Assembly (NCBI GenBank): GCA_030688365.1
Contig: JAUYIE010000004.1
Location: 6,565 to 70,564, forward strand
Source of the DNA: a bacterium
GTDB lineage: Bacteria; Patescibacteria; ABY1; JACQRZ01
Direction of reading: 5' to 3'
Length of the DNA: 64,000 nucleotides
The notes beneath the pieces were generated by a model, which was not told the origin of the DNA, did no database searches, and saw only the letters and a program-made list of their open reading frames with translations. Every line of letters begins with the position of its first letter. Within the stretch, counting starts at the first letter, position 1. Below, one piece after another: positions 27,501 through 36,110 of this stretch. Position numbers and translations under genes: made by a program.

Positions 27501-27585
27501 TGGTGGGCGGTGAAGGATTCGAACCTTCGAAGGCGGAGCCAGCAGATTTACAGTCTGCCCCGGTTGACCACTTCGGTAACCGCCC
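27501..27585 (-). tRNA. tRNA-Tyr (anticodon GUA)
   Basis: A class II tRNA with long variable arm. Acceptor GGGCGGT/ACCGCCC on the minus strand, anticodon loop CTGTAAA giving GUA, T-arm GAAGG-TTCGAAT-CCTTC. The 3' ACCA is encoded at 27501-27504. It lies 46 bp upstream of tRNA-Thr(UGU) and is probably co-transcribed. Confidence 0.96.
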
Positions 27586-27655
27586 GTACTGTAATAAAAC
27601 AATGGCCTATCGGCACATTATTTCAGCTTAAGTGTACGTAAAAATTTAAAATATG

Positions 27656-27684
27656 TCAAAACGACCCCTTGCGAGGCCGTTTTT
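27656..27684. terminator. Hairpin after the dsbA-like gene
   Basis: AAACGACC and GGCCGTTT-like arms surround CCTTGCGA. The T-run (TTTTTT) follows on the plus strand, the minus strand has only GTTTTGAC. As both neighbours are on the minus strand it may be a weak bidirectional terminator. The rest of 27301-27703 holds two tRNAs and nothing else I can name. Confidence 0.45.
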
Positions 27685-27703
27685 TCAAGTGATGAAAATC
27701 TTT

Positions 27704-28471
27704 TTATTGAATCAATGGATCCAATGTTGCTTTGATCTGTTCAAACGGTACAGCACCAGGGATAGGAATCTTTTGTCCGCTGATCAAGATAACCCCATAC
27801 GGTGTTCCTTCCGCGCCAGCGGCAATCCCCTCCTGACTTTGCGCATTCACTTTATCAGCATATTTTCCCGAGTCATAGCAGTCCTGAAACTTCTTTTGAT
27901 CAAGTCCAATCTCTTTTGCAATTTCCGGTAGTTTTGCTGGATCTAATCCATCATTTGATGGTGTGATCTCAAACAAACGATCTACAAACTTCCAATACCC
28001 ATCATTTCCCCCTAACTCTGCTGCGCACTCCGTTGCTTCAGCTTCTTTAGAAGCTTTACTGTGAAGCTGTTCAAGAGGAAAATTACGATATACTAGATTA
28101 ATCTTTCCTGGATAGTTATCAACGACCTGTTTTGCGGTAGGATGGAACTTTTTACAAAATGGACATTCCAAATCCGTAAATACAACCATGGTCGCTTCTG
28201 CTTTCAGATCTCCATATATATGATCATCAGGCTGAAGACCTCTTATAGAGATAGAGGCACTCGGCTGACTTGGATTATCAGCAAGTTGAGACGGCGCTGT
28301 TCCAGAAGGCGATGGTGATGTCACATTTGCTTGTGCACCATCCTTATCTTTTGCAAGAAAAAGTCCAAGAAGTATAAAAAAACCGACAGTACAAATTACT
28401 AAAAACCCCGTTGCCAACCCCATCAAAAAACTAGATTTTGGAGAAAGCTTGTTTGTTGGCTGATCGTCCAT
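27704..28471 (-). CDS. DsbA-family thiol-disulfide oxidoreductase
   Basis: 255 residues. One N-terminal membrane anchor (about 14-37) followed by a low-complexity Ser/Pro/Ala linker (about 45-75) and a DsbA-like thioredoxin domain with insertion. The active site is CPFC in DLECPFCKKFHP. Cis-Pro equivalent lies in EGTPYGVILISGQKIPIPG. Expected role: introduces disulfides into exported proteins such as the Cys-rich pilin PilV-like, and the dickkopf-like surface protein. DipZ-like protein upstream may re-reduce or re-oxidise it. Confidence 0.9.
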   Translation of the reverse strand: MDDQPTNKLSPKSSFLMGLATGFLVICTVGFFILLGLFLAKDKDGAQANVTSPSPSGTAPSQLADNPSQPSASISIRGLQPDDHIYGDLKAEATMVVFTDLECPFCKKFHPTAKQVVDNYPGKINLVYRNFPLEQLHSKASKEAEATECAAELGGNDGYWKFVDRLFEITPSNDGLDPAKLPEIAKEIGLDQKKFQDCYDSGKYADKVNAQSQEGIAAGAEGTPYGVILISGQKIPIPGAVPFEQIKATLDPLIQ

Positions 28472-28537
28472 AGTCGCATGAGTAAATATTTATAAACAAA
28501 GTATACTACTATTTTGAAAAAATGGGAATAACTCATA

Positions 28538-28610
28538 AGCCGACGTCGGGGCTCGAACCCGAGACCTTCTCCTTACCATGGAGATGCTCTACCAACTGAG
28601 CTACGTCGGC
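28538..28610 (-). tRNA. tRNA-Thr (anticodon GGU)
   Basis: Minus-strand cloverleaf: acceptor GCCGACG/CGTCGGC, D-stem GCTC/GAGC, anticodon stem TCTCC/GGAGA with loop ATGGTAA giving GGU, T-stem TCGGG/CCCGA. The CCA is not encoded. A TTGCCA-N17-TACCGT promoter-like site lies about 20 nt upstream. Confidence 0.96.
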
Positions 28611-28656
28611 GCAAATACCTGAATACGGTACCGTACATCACGGATCTTGGCAAATG

Positions 28657-29517
28657 TTAGTATCCTATCCCTCTGATCCTCTCTGCAAGTTCGTCCAGTT
28701 TCTTATTGTCCGGATTTGCACGACGAAGTTGATCTAATGCTCGCTCTGCACGTAATCGTTGCTTTTGAATAATATGCATCTCTACGAGTGCGTCCAAAAG
28801 CTTTGGATTATTTTTATCAAGATCAACTGCCTCCAATATTTCAGACAAAGATGCTTCTTGATTATCTACATTCAGATGCACTTGGGAAAGATCATATAGA
28901 TGTTTTGCAAGTTGAGCCGGTAGCGCACCTTGCTCATCAGGAGGCATGCTACCAAGCATATCCCGTTCGCGATTGCACAAATATTCCAAGACTTCACGTG
29001 CTTGCTCCCATTCTTTTTTTAACATATATACCTCACCCAGCCCGTCATAGGCATCCATGTTATTACTATCCAATGCGATAGCATCAATATATCGCTTCTC
29101 TGCTTCGTCAAAATGTTCTTGACTGATACATTCTTCTGCTTGTTCCATCAACGTACCGCTCACTTCTTGTTTGCGGAGAGATTCCTCCGATGAAGCGCTT
29201 GCTCCTCCAATAACTGCTGCTCGTCTCTGTTTGTCACGCATTTCAACTACCTTCTTTTGCAGTGACCCCATGCGCTGGCCAAGATTTTTTCTCAAAGCAG
29301 AAAATGGCAATGCCGCAACAGATGTCATTTTACGTGCAGTATAAAACTTACGCTTAATGCGTTCCGAAATAATCTTATTTTTGACGTTTCGCGCTCGCTC
29401 TTCCGGCAACGCAGCAAGATCAATGGACGCTAAAATGGAAAGTCGTGGTTTAACAATCAAAAAAATTACAACTACACAGGCAACAGACACCACTATTGAT
29501 ATGATAATTCCAATCAT
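28657..29517 (-). CDS. Membrane-anchored TPR-repeat protein
   Basis: 286 residues. A single N-terminal membrane segment (about 2-24), a basic linker with a predicted coiled coil (about 40-110), and TPR-like helical repeats (about 125-280) with phrases such as HFDEAEKRYIDAIALDSNNMDAYDGLGEV. It is a likely scaffold in the cytoplasm. It overlaps tpiA by 4 bp and so is coupled to it. Function unknown. Confidence 0.85.
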   Translation of the reverse strand: MIGIIISIVVSVACVVVIFLIVKPRLSILASIDLAALPEERARNVKNKIISERIKRKFYTARKMTSVAALPFSALRKNLGQRMGSLQKKVVEMRDKQRRAAVIGGASASSEESLRKQEVSGTLMEQAEECISQEHFDEAEKRYIDAIALDSNNMDAYDGLGEVYMLKKEWEQAREVLEYLCNRERDMLGSMPPDEQGALPAQLAKHLYDLSQVHLNVDNQEASLSEILEAVDLDKNNPKLLDALVEMHIIQKQRLRAERALDQLRRANPDNKKLDELAERIRGIGY

Positions 29518-30305
29518 ATTGAGGTATTAAGTGAGTGCACAATAGCGCAGAATCGTTTTGCGTGCAAACTAGCGCTTCCTACCAAAACACCACTCACATC
29601 ACCCTGGGTAATATAAGAAGATGCGTTATGTTCATCTACGCTCCCTCCATACACGAGAGGTATGGCATTCACAGCATTGATGCTGTGTGTATGTAAAATA
29701 TCTTTAATCATTCCGATTGCTTCTTTGCAGTCAGAAGGATCGCAGTTTTTTCTAGCGCCATGCTGATTTGTGCTAATTGCCCAAACCGGTTCGTATGCGA
29801 TCACAATTTGAAAATTTTTATTGAAAGGCATGGCTTTCATCAGTGCAGAAAGTTGTACCTCTAAGATTTCCCGAGTTTTACCATTTTTTCGTTCCATCAA
29901 TGTCTCTCCCACACACACAATAGGAACAAGTCCTAATTTTTTTTGTGTCTTTAACAATACCGCATATTTTTTAGCCACCATCTCATTTGTTTCCGCAAAA
30001 ATTATTCGACGTTCCGAATGCCCAATGAGAACATATTTACACCCAAGGTGTGCCAGAGCAACGGGCGAAACTTCACCTGTAGCAGCGCCTACCTCTTCCC
30101 AGTAACAATCTTGACCCGCTAAAACAATCGGATGATCTATCTCATAGCCGATTTCATACAGCGACACAAAAGTTGGAGTCAAAACAATCTCAACGTTATC
30201 TGCTGGGGATTGTTGCATTATACCTTGAATAGTTCGTGCAAGCACAGTTTCTGCCTCCGGAGTAAGGTTTGCTTTCCAATTAGCGATACAAAGGAGAGGT
30301 GGCAT
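29514..30305 (-). CDS. tpiA: Triosephosphate isomerase
   Basis: 263 residues, about 10 more than the bacterial average. Interconverts dihydroxyacetone phosphate and glyceraldehyde-3-phosphate. Catalytic Lys is K10 in ANWKANL, His is in IGHSERR, Glu is in IAYEPVWAIST, and the phosphate-binding YGGSV is near the C-terminus. It lies 12 bp from scpB on the same strand. It indicates at least partial glycolysis in this organism. Confidence 0.97.
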   Translation of the reverse strand: MPPLLCIANWKANLTPEAETVLARTIQGIMQQSPADNVEIVLTPTFVSLYEIGYEIDHPIVLAGQDCYWEEVGAATGEVSPVALAHLGCKYVLIGHSERRIIFAETNEMVAKKYAVLLKTQKKLGLVPIVCVGETLMERKNGKTREILEVQLSALMKAMPFNKNFQIVIAYEPVWAISTNQHGARKNCDPSDCKEAIGMIKDILHTHSINAVNAIPLVYGGSVDEHNASSYITQGDVSGVLVGSASLHAKRFCAIVHSLNTSI

Positions 30306-30317
30306 AAATAATTGAAA

Positions 30318-30872
30318 TTAGATGTCTAATGTCGTCAACTTTTCACCTGCATCACGGTTAGAGCTGATCAGCATCTCATGTAGCCGATTATAATCCGGAA
30401 GCTTGTCTAGTGAGGGTGCGCCCAAATGGCGTAAAAATTCCATACTAATGGCGTATGTCTGTTCATCACTCGTTTGATCTCCTTGCTGGATGAGTCCCGC
30501 AATAAGCAAGTTACGCAAAGACACTGCACAATTGACACCACGAATTTCTTCAATCTCTGGTTTTGTAACCGGTCCCCGATATGCTATCACTGCTAATGTC
30601 TCCAGTGCCGGCCGAGATAATTCACCAAGTGGTTCCTCTTTCTGTAAACGGGTGATGATGGGCGCTACTTCTGGATTCGTTCCTAATGTGTATGTCTCTC
30701 CATTTTCAATGAGTATAAGTCCACCACGTTCCGAAGCAAGCTCATCATTCAAAGCACGTAACGCATCAGTCACATCCTTTGAGCTTGCACCTGAAAGAGA
30801 ACACAATCGCGCTAAGGTGCAAGGCGTTGAAGAAGCAAAAAGAATGTTTTCTACAATGCGTGTAAGTTTCAT
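30318..30872 (-). CDS. scpB: Segregation and condensation protein ScpB
   Basis: 184 residues with the two winged-helix domains of ScpB (about 3-75 and 90-160). Landmarks: LARLCSLSG, SRPALETLAVIAYRGPVTKPEIEEIRGVN. It is the kleisin partner in Smc-ScpAB condensin. scpA is not seen next to it in this window. Confidence 0.93.
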   Translation of the reverse strand: MKLTRIVENILFASSTPCTLARLCSLSGASSKDVTDALRALNDELASERGGLILIENGETYTLGTNPEVAPIITRLQKEEPLGELSRPALETLAVIAYRGPVTKPEIEEIRGVNCAVSLRNLLIAGLIQQGDQTSDEQTYAISMEFLRHLGAPSLDKLPDYNRLHEMLISSNRDAGEKLTTLDI

Positions 30873-30914
30873 ATAGATTCTTCAATAATAGCAACAATTG
30901 TCGTGACAAGCAAG

Positions 30915-30943
30915 AAAAAACACACCTGCTCGGTGTGCTTTTT
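30915..30943 (-). terminator. Terminator of ftsZ
   Basis: On the minus strand GCACACC and GGTGTG arms with loop GAGCA, then TTTTTTC. It separates ftsZ from scpB. Confidence 0.85.
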
Positions 30944-30950
30944 CCTATGT

Positions 30951-32147
30951 TTACATCATCTTCTTTCTTATAAATGCTGGAATCTCAAGCTCATCATCTT
31001 CTTCTGTTACATCTCGTGCGGCTGGTAGATTGTCCTCATCTTCCTCTTCTGTATATTCCTCCAAAGGCACCGAAGTACGAATGGTTCGTGGTATTGGGGT
31101 ATGATAAATTGATGCGGGACGAGGTATATGATTTGGAACTTTGCGATCATTCACAACTGATGGCTCAGCAGCTTTTGATGTCAACTTGTCTTTATCTTTA
31201 TTTGGAAATCCTGTAGCGATGACTGTAATACGAAGTTCTTCATTCATAGCTTCATCAATAACTGCTCCAAAAATGACTCTCGCATCAGCAGCAGCCGAAC
31301 TCGTGATAATTTTTGCCGCCTCATTGACTTCAAGCATTCCAAGTTCAGGACCTCCTGTTACGGTAAACAAGATACCTTCAGCACCGTCAATAGATAATTC
31401 TAACAATGGACTTGAAATAGCTGCCTTAGCCGCTTCTACAGCTCGGTTGTCGCCTGTTCCATTACCAATACCCATCAGTGCGGACCCTGTATTTCTCATA
31501 ATGGCTTTTACATCAGCAAAGTCAACGTTAACTAAACCAGGGACGGTAATGAGTTCGGAAATACCACGTACACCTTGTTGCAAGATTTCGTCGGCCATAA
31601 CAAATGCTTCCTGAAGAGTAGTTTTCTTATCAACAATCTGCAAAATTTTATCATTAGGTATAGTAATAATAGAGTCTACTTTTGCTGCCAAATCCTTCCA
31701 ACCATCTTCTGCTAATCTTTTTCGTTCTGCTCCTTCAAATGAAAAAGGTTTTGTAACTACTGCAATAGTCAATGCACCGATATCGCGCGCCAATTCCGCT
31801 ACAATAGGTGCAGCACCTGTTCCTGTACCACCCCCTAGCCCACATGTAATAAAAACCATATCTGCCCCTGCAAGTGCATCTCTAATTTCATTTTGACTTT
31901 CTTCTGCTGCTTTGCGTCCTACTTCTGGATTCATGCCCGCGCCAAGGCCTTTTGTAATGCTTTTACCAATATGCAATTTTACAGACGCTTGAGAAACATG
32001 AAGTGCTTGTATATCAGTATTAGCAACAAGAAATTCAACCCCGCGTATTTTTGTTGTGATCATCCTGTTGACAGCTGAACCACCACTGCCGCCGACGCCG
32101 ATCACTTTAATTTTTGCAAAGGTCTCAATTTCTGGTCGTATTTCCAT
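30951..32147 (-). CDS. ftsZ: Cell division GTPase FtsZ
   Basis: 398 residues. Tubulin homologue that forms the division ring. The GTP-binding signature GGGTGTG is at about 105-111, T7-loop NVDFADVKAIM at about 205-215. The C-terminal linker is acidic (EEYTEEEDEDN) and the tail ends with the conserved DELEIPAFIRKKMM type peptide that binds FtsA. It follows ftsA on the same strand with a 73-bp gap that contains a promoter-like site. Confidence 0.97.
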   Translation of the reverse strand: MEIRPEIETFAKIKVIGVGGSGGSAVNRMITTKIRGVEFLVANTDIQALHVSQASVKLHIGKSITKGLGAGMNPEVGRKAAEESQNEIRDALAGADMVFITCGLGGGTGTGAAPIVAELARDIGALTIAVVTKPFSFEGAERKRLAEDGWKDLAAKVDSIITIPNDKILQIVDKKTTLQEAFVMADEILQQGVRGISELITVPGLVNVDFADVKAIMRNTGSALMGIGNGTGDNRAVEAAKAAISSPLLELSIDGAEGILFTVTGGPELGMLEVNEAAKIITSSAAADARVIFGAVIDEAMNEELRITVIATGFPNKDKDKLTSKAAEPSVVNDRKVPNHIPRPASIYHTPIPRTIRTSVPLEEYTEEEDEDNLPAARDVTEEDDELEIPAFIRKKMM

Positions 32148-32164
32148 ACAGTCATTCTAAAAAA

Positions 32165-32193
32165 ATTATGGTGTGAGTAGTAATTTGATTCAA
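32165..32193 (-). promoter_or_regulatory. Possible ftsZ promoter
   Basis: TTGAAT, 17-nt spacer, CATAAT on the minus strand, in the 73-bp ftsA-ftsZ gap, about 17 nt before the ftsZ start. Confidence 0.45.
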
Positions 32194-32220
32194 CACCACA
32201 ATCTTATCACCAGAAATGCT

Positions 32221-33474
32221 CTATGGCAAGAGAGCCTTGAACCATTTTTTTACTCGCCCTCGTAATTCTGAAGCAGATGACGCATTTATAGGTGAAAATG
32301 CGGTTCTTTTTTCTTGACGTTCCAAAAGATGCCATCCCCAAAAACATAACCCAATGGCTGTTGTATAACGGGGATCACGAAGTGATTCACCTCCAATGAT
32401 GGTTGATTTCAACTGTGCCTGTGATGCTGAAAGTTTTAGACACCGTTTTGCACAGTCAACGATACCAGGTAATTTTGCACCACCACCACTCAAGACCACT
32501 CCCGCAGGAAGCAATCCACTTCTCCCAACTCGCTTTAATTCTGTTTCTACTCTATCAAATATTTCTTCAACTCGTGCTTCTAATATCTCGGTAATATATT
32601 TATGAGCAATGTATCCTTTTTCAGTGGGATCAATTAACGAAAGATCAATTTCATCTTTTTTTTGAATTTGTCGAGAAAGCAATGTCCCATATTCAATCTT
32701 TATTTTTTCCGCTGCTTCTAGGGAGACTCGTAGACCTATAGCAATATCTGATGTGATATGATCAGATCCTAGAGGTAAAACAAATGCGTGAAATATTTCT
32801 CCTTCCTCATAAATCGCGACGCTTGTCGTAGAACCCCCTATATCTACTAGTGCAACACCTAGTTCTTTCTGACGGCTTGTCAGTGTTGCTTCAGCGGTAG
32901 CAATAAGAGCAAAGACTAAATCATCAATCTCAATGCCGGCACGGTAAATACATTTTGTAAAATTTTTAATCTGCGATGACAGTCCCTGAACAATACGTGT
33001 ATCAACTTCCAAGCGCACCCCTGACATACCTATGGGATCCTTGATCCCCTGTTGACCGTCAATGACACACGATCGTGGAATGACATGAAGTATCTCATAG
33101 TTGGGTGGGGTAGCGATGGCTTTAGCTGCCTCAATCGCGCGTTCAAAATCTTGTGGCGTAATTTCCCCGTTCATTTTCCCAACAGCGACAACACCTCGAC
33201 TCGCTCGTGTTTGAATGTGGGTACCAGAAATACCGACCCACGCGGATTGTATCGGTAGCCCGATTGCCCGTTCAGCCTTTTCTAAACATCTACTTATCGA
33301 TCCAGCGGCATCTTCCATGCTTGAGACTGCGTCCCTAGAAAATCCTTCGGTAGGATGTTCGAAAGTATGAAGAATCTCTACTCCCGCTTGTTCGTCACCT
33401 TCTGACGCTTGTGCCACTGCTACGCGAACAGCTGTAGATCCTATATCGAGGCCTGTAATAAATGTTTCATTCAT
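32221..33474 (-). CDS. ftsA: Cell division protein FtsA
   Basis: 417 residues from the ATG at 33474; a longer frame to 33525 overlaps dgkA and lacks family support. Actin-like ATPase that anchors FtsZ to the membrane. ATP phosphate-1 motif GLDIGSTAVRVAV, 1C domain, and phosphate-2 motif VALVDIGGSTT, with ATP-binding GVVLSGGGAKL. The C-terminus ends with a short amphipathic-like segment (RGRVKKWFKALLP). Order ftsA-ftsZ is conserved. Confidence 0.95.
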   Translation of the reverse strand: MNETFITGLDIGSTAVRVAVAQASEGDEQAGVEILHTFEHPTEGFSRDAVSSMEDAAGSISRCLEKAERAIGLPIQSAWVGISGTHIQTRASRGVVAVGKMNGEITPQDFERAIEAAKAIATPPNYEILHVIPRSCVIDGQQGIKDPIGMSGVRLEVDTRIVQGLSSQIKNFTKCIYRAGIEIDDLVFALIATAEATLTSRQKELGVALVDIGGSTTSVAIYEEGEIFHAFVLPLGSDHITSDIAIGLRVSLEAAEKIKIEYGTLLSRQIQKKDEIDLSLIDPTEKGYIAHKYITEILEARVEEIFDRVETELKRVGRSGLLPAGVVLSGGGAKLPGIVDCAKRCLKLSASQAQLKSTIIGGESLRDPRYTTAIGLCFWGWHLLERQEKRTAFSPINASSASELRGRVKKWFKALLP

Positions 33475-33514
33475 AATATGGGGTTGTTGCCTGATAACCT
33501 TAATAGAAAATAGA

Positions 33515-33892
33515 CTATATGACAATAGTGAACAAATTAATTAACTTGGGGATATAAAGAAATATGGTCACCAATAATGATGTAATGACTAAAATTAGCA
33601 TCATTGCAGCAATAATATCCTTTATTGAACGGACATATTCTGACACCCTGGGCTTGATTATATCAAGCAGTCGTTCCAATGCACTATTTGCACATTCCAT
33701 TGCTAAAATGCAACCTATTAACAACGAGACTATTGATAGTTCTATAACAGTAAATGATAGTAAAACACCACATATAATGGCCAAAATAGCTGCAACTATT
33801 TCAACACGAAAATTTTGCTCTTCACGCCAGACAATAAACAAACCATGACGAGCAAATCGTGCGCTATTTTTAAGTGTTGTAAATGAAATCAT
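33515..33892 (-). CDS. dgkA: Diacylglycerol/undecaprenol kinase (DgkA family)
   Basis: 125 residues with three membrane helices. The motif AMECANSALERLLD (about 64-77) corresponds to the ExxNTAIE signature, and FRVEIVAAI lies in the first third. In Gram-positive-like bacteria this family phosphorylates undecaprenol, recycling the carrier made by UppS. It precedes ftsA on the same strand and follows ybeY by 6 bp. Confidence 0.92.
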   Translation of the reverse strand: MISFTTLKNSARFARHGLFIVWREEQNFRVEIVAAILAIICGVLLSFTVIELSIVSLLIGCILAMECANSALERLLDIIKPRVSEYVRSIKDIIAAMMLILVITSLLVTIFLYIPKLINLFTIVI

Positions 33893-33898
33893 AGTTTA

Positions 33899-34333
33899 TT
33901 ACATTGATGTGAATGCTTTAGTCTCCAATGCACGCATTATTCGTCTGTCCTGCAATTTTTTATGATCATAACCATAGATATGAAAAATACCATGTATAAC
34001 CAAGCGTGCTACTTCATCAGTTAATGAACTACCATATCTATGCGCTTGACGGGCTGCATACGGGATGGAAATAAAAATTTCTCCTTCTCCTGTTTTATTA
34101 TCATGACCATAATAAAATGATAACACATCAGTGGTTCGTCGTAATTTACGATATCTCGTATTATACTCTTTCACTTTTGCATCATCCGTGAGAACAACGG
34201 TAATAGAAATATGTGGCGCTTTCTGCGCATTCAACGCTTTATTACAAGCGCGTAGACAATGTTGATACCACGCTTTTTTTTGCGGAAGAGTCGGATATGT
34301 TGTCCACTCATCCTCAATACATAAATGCAACAT
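33899..34333 (-). CDS. ybeY: Endoribonuclease YbeY
   Basis: 144 residues. The metal-binding motif HGIFHIYGYDH (about 119-129) is intact; three His residues bind zinc. The role is 16S rRNA 3' end maturation and ribosome quality control. It precedes dgkA, a pairing frequent in many bacteria (ybeY-dgkA). Confidence 0.95.
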   Translation of the reverse strand: MLHLCIEDEWTTYPTLPQKKAWYQHCLRACNKALNAQKAPHISITVVLTDDAKVKEYNTRYRKLRRTTDVLSFYYGHDNKTGEGEIFISIPYAARQAHRYGSSLTDEVARLVIHGIFHIYGYDHKKLQDRRIMRALETKAFTSM

Positions 34334-34338
34334 CGTCG

Positions 34339-35334
34339 CTAAAAAGACAAATCAGTAATCACAAAACCTCGAATCATCATCTGAAATACTGTACCGAAAC
34401 TCATTATATTCTTTGATCCCAGATCATACTTTACAACATATACATATGGCGTTACGACGTTTCCTTGGTCATCCTTAGAAGTAATATAAACATTTAATCC
34501 ATCTGAAGACATAACACCTGTCCATGTATCATATGACATGGTTTGTAATGATGAAGTGTCAACATTTGGTTGATATACAGTACTAAACCAATCCAATGCA
34601 GACAATTTTTCCAAATTATCTTGAGCGGTTATACTGACAAACTCTCCAGTAGCGGAACTAAAAATTACTTCGCGACGTGCGTTGTCCACAGAATCAACAA
34701 CCCAACCTGATGGATATAAAAGCTTATATGAATACCCGGGATTAGTATAAGTCGCGGTTCCTGTTCCTGTTTCAAGCTTTGCAGGGGCTATACGAAGCGG
34801 ATCATATAGAAAAGTGACTTCTTCACCATCAAGATGTCCATCCTGATCAGTATCGGGTTGTAATGGATCCGACTGAAATAACGCTTCTTCAGTATCTGTT
34901 AAATCGTCTCCGTCAGTATCAACACTTCCCACATAATTCAGTATAGGAGGAGTAGGCGGAGATGGAATAATTACGTCTGTTAATACATCAGGAGACTCCT
35001 CAAGCGAGCCCGTGTCATCTGGCTCAAGAATCACATCTTCTTCATTGGGTGCACTTTGTACTATCGGCTCTTCTGTTTGTACGGCAATCTCTTTTGAAAC
35101 TGTTGCTTCACTTGCCGGTCTAAATTCAAACCACCAAATAGCAACTCCGGTGCCACACACAAATACTACAGTGGCTATAATCCCAACAATGAGCCCTGCG
35201 GGGCTATGTTCACCTGACGCCACCGAAGAAGTTCGGTGAGAAGGCATTGTATATACCGTACCATCAAGAGGATCGTCCATAGTGGGCACCTTCTTTGCTT
35301 CTTCAACAATGGGCTCTTCTATAAAATCAAACAT
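34339..35334 (-). CDS. Membrane protein with thrombospondin type-3 calcium repeat
   Basis: 331 residues. The N-terminus is cytoplasmic; one membrane helix lies at about 47-71. An acidic Ser/Pro/Glu linker leads to a TSP3-like segment (about 135-180) with DTDGDDLTDTEEALFQSDP and DTDQDGHLDGEEV calcium-binding loops. A C-terminal beta domain of about 150 residues (LYPSGWVVDSV) follows. It lies 16 bp from its paralogue at 35351 and just upstream of ybeY. It is probably on the cell surface. Confidence 0.8.
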   Translation of the reverse strand: MFDFIEEPIVEEAKKVPTMDDPLDGTVYTMPSHRTSSVASGEHSPAGLIVGIIATVVFVCGTGVAIWWFEFRPASEATVSKEIAVQTEEPIVQSAPNEEDVILEPDDTGSLEESPDVLTDVIIPSPPTPPILNYVGSVDTDGDDLTDTEEALFQSDPLQPDTDQDGHLDGEEVTFLYDPLRIAPAKLETGTGTATYTNPGYSYKLLYPSGWVVDSVDNARREVIFSSATGEFVSITAQDNLEKLSALDWFSTVYQPNVDTSSLQTMSYDTWTGVMSSDGLNVYITSKDDQGNVVTPYVYVVKYDLGSKNIMSFGTVFQMMIRGFVITDLSF

Positions 35335-35350
35335 ATATAATCATGAAGTC

Positions 35351-36091
35351 TCAATTAGTCGGTAACACCAATAAACGACCAGTGCCCTTAGGGTCATAAC
35401 CATTTTGAACTTCTGATCCATCAAGATATCCGTCACCGTCTGTATCAGCATTTAATGGATCAGTATGGTAAATCTCTAATTCCTGACGATCTGATAGCAT
35501 ATCGTTATCAGTATCGGGAAGATAAGGATTTGTGCCGTTAAGTGCTTCCTGTTCATCAGTAACCCCGTCTTCATCTTGATCCACGGTTGCTGGATCAATT
35601 ACTGCCGGTTGAGTGGTTTCGTCCGTTGCTGAATTGTCTTGTGAATCATAGGGCATTGCTTGTTCATCTGTCGGGTTTGTTGATGAATCGTAAACGGGTT
35701 GCACTGGTTGATTTACAGGTGTTTGTTCACTTGACGGTTGTGATACTTCATTGGGAGTAGAAGAATTACCCGTCATACTCATAACTAACCAGATTACCAG
35801 TACAATAGCGACAATTACAAGCACCCCAGCCACGATCATAATCACAATTTTTTTATTCATACCGCCTTGTGTAAGCGGAGCTGAATATGGATTGTACGTC
35901 TTACCGCTTGCCGGAGTCGATTCTGTCACATTTGGTGATGATTTTAGTGGTTCAGTATCACTAAAAATATCCTGCACCGGTTCTGATGGCATAGGAGGTT
36001 GTGCAGAAGGTGTCGGTGGTGTGGACATCTGCGCAGGATCGCCCATATGCTTTGGTTGAGGTGTAAAAATGTCATCAGGCATACAATTCAA
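35351..36091 (-). CDS. Membrane protein ending in a thrombospondin type-3 calcium repeat
   Basis: 246 residues. Proline/Ser-rich cytoplasmic N-terminus (about 1-70), a single membrane helix (about 80-107), a Gln/Pro/Ser/Thr-rich spacer, then a TSP3 segment with DQDEDGVTDEQEALNGTNP, DTDNDMLSDRQELEIYHTDP and DTDGDGYLDGSEV. The paralogue at 34339 has a further C-terminal domain. It ends with a short GRLLVLP tail. It is likely a surface-exposed calcium-binding spacer. Confidence 0.8.
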   Translation of the reverse strand: MNCMPDDIFTPQPKHMGDPAQMSTPPTPSAQPPMPSEPVQDIFSDTEPLKSSPNVTESTPASGKTYNPYSAPLTQGGMNKKIVIMIVAGVLVIVAIVLVIWLVMSMTGNSSTPNEVSQPSSEQTPVNQPVQPVYDSSTNPTDEQAMPYDSQDNSATDETTQPAVIDPATVDQDEDGVTDEQEALNGTNPYLPDTDNDMLSDRQELEIYHTDPLNADTDGDGYLDGSEVQNGYDPKGTGRLLVLPTN

Positions 36092-36110
36092 AATAGAAGT
36101 TAAAAGTCTA

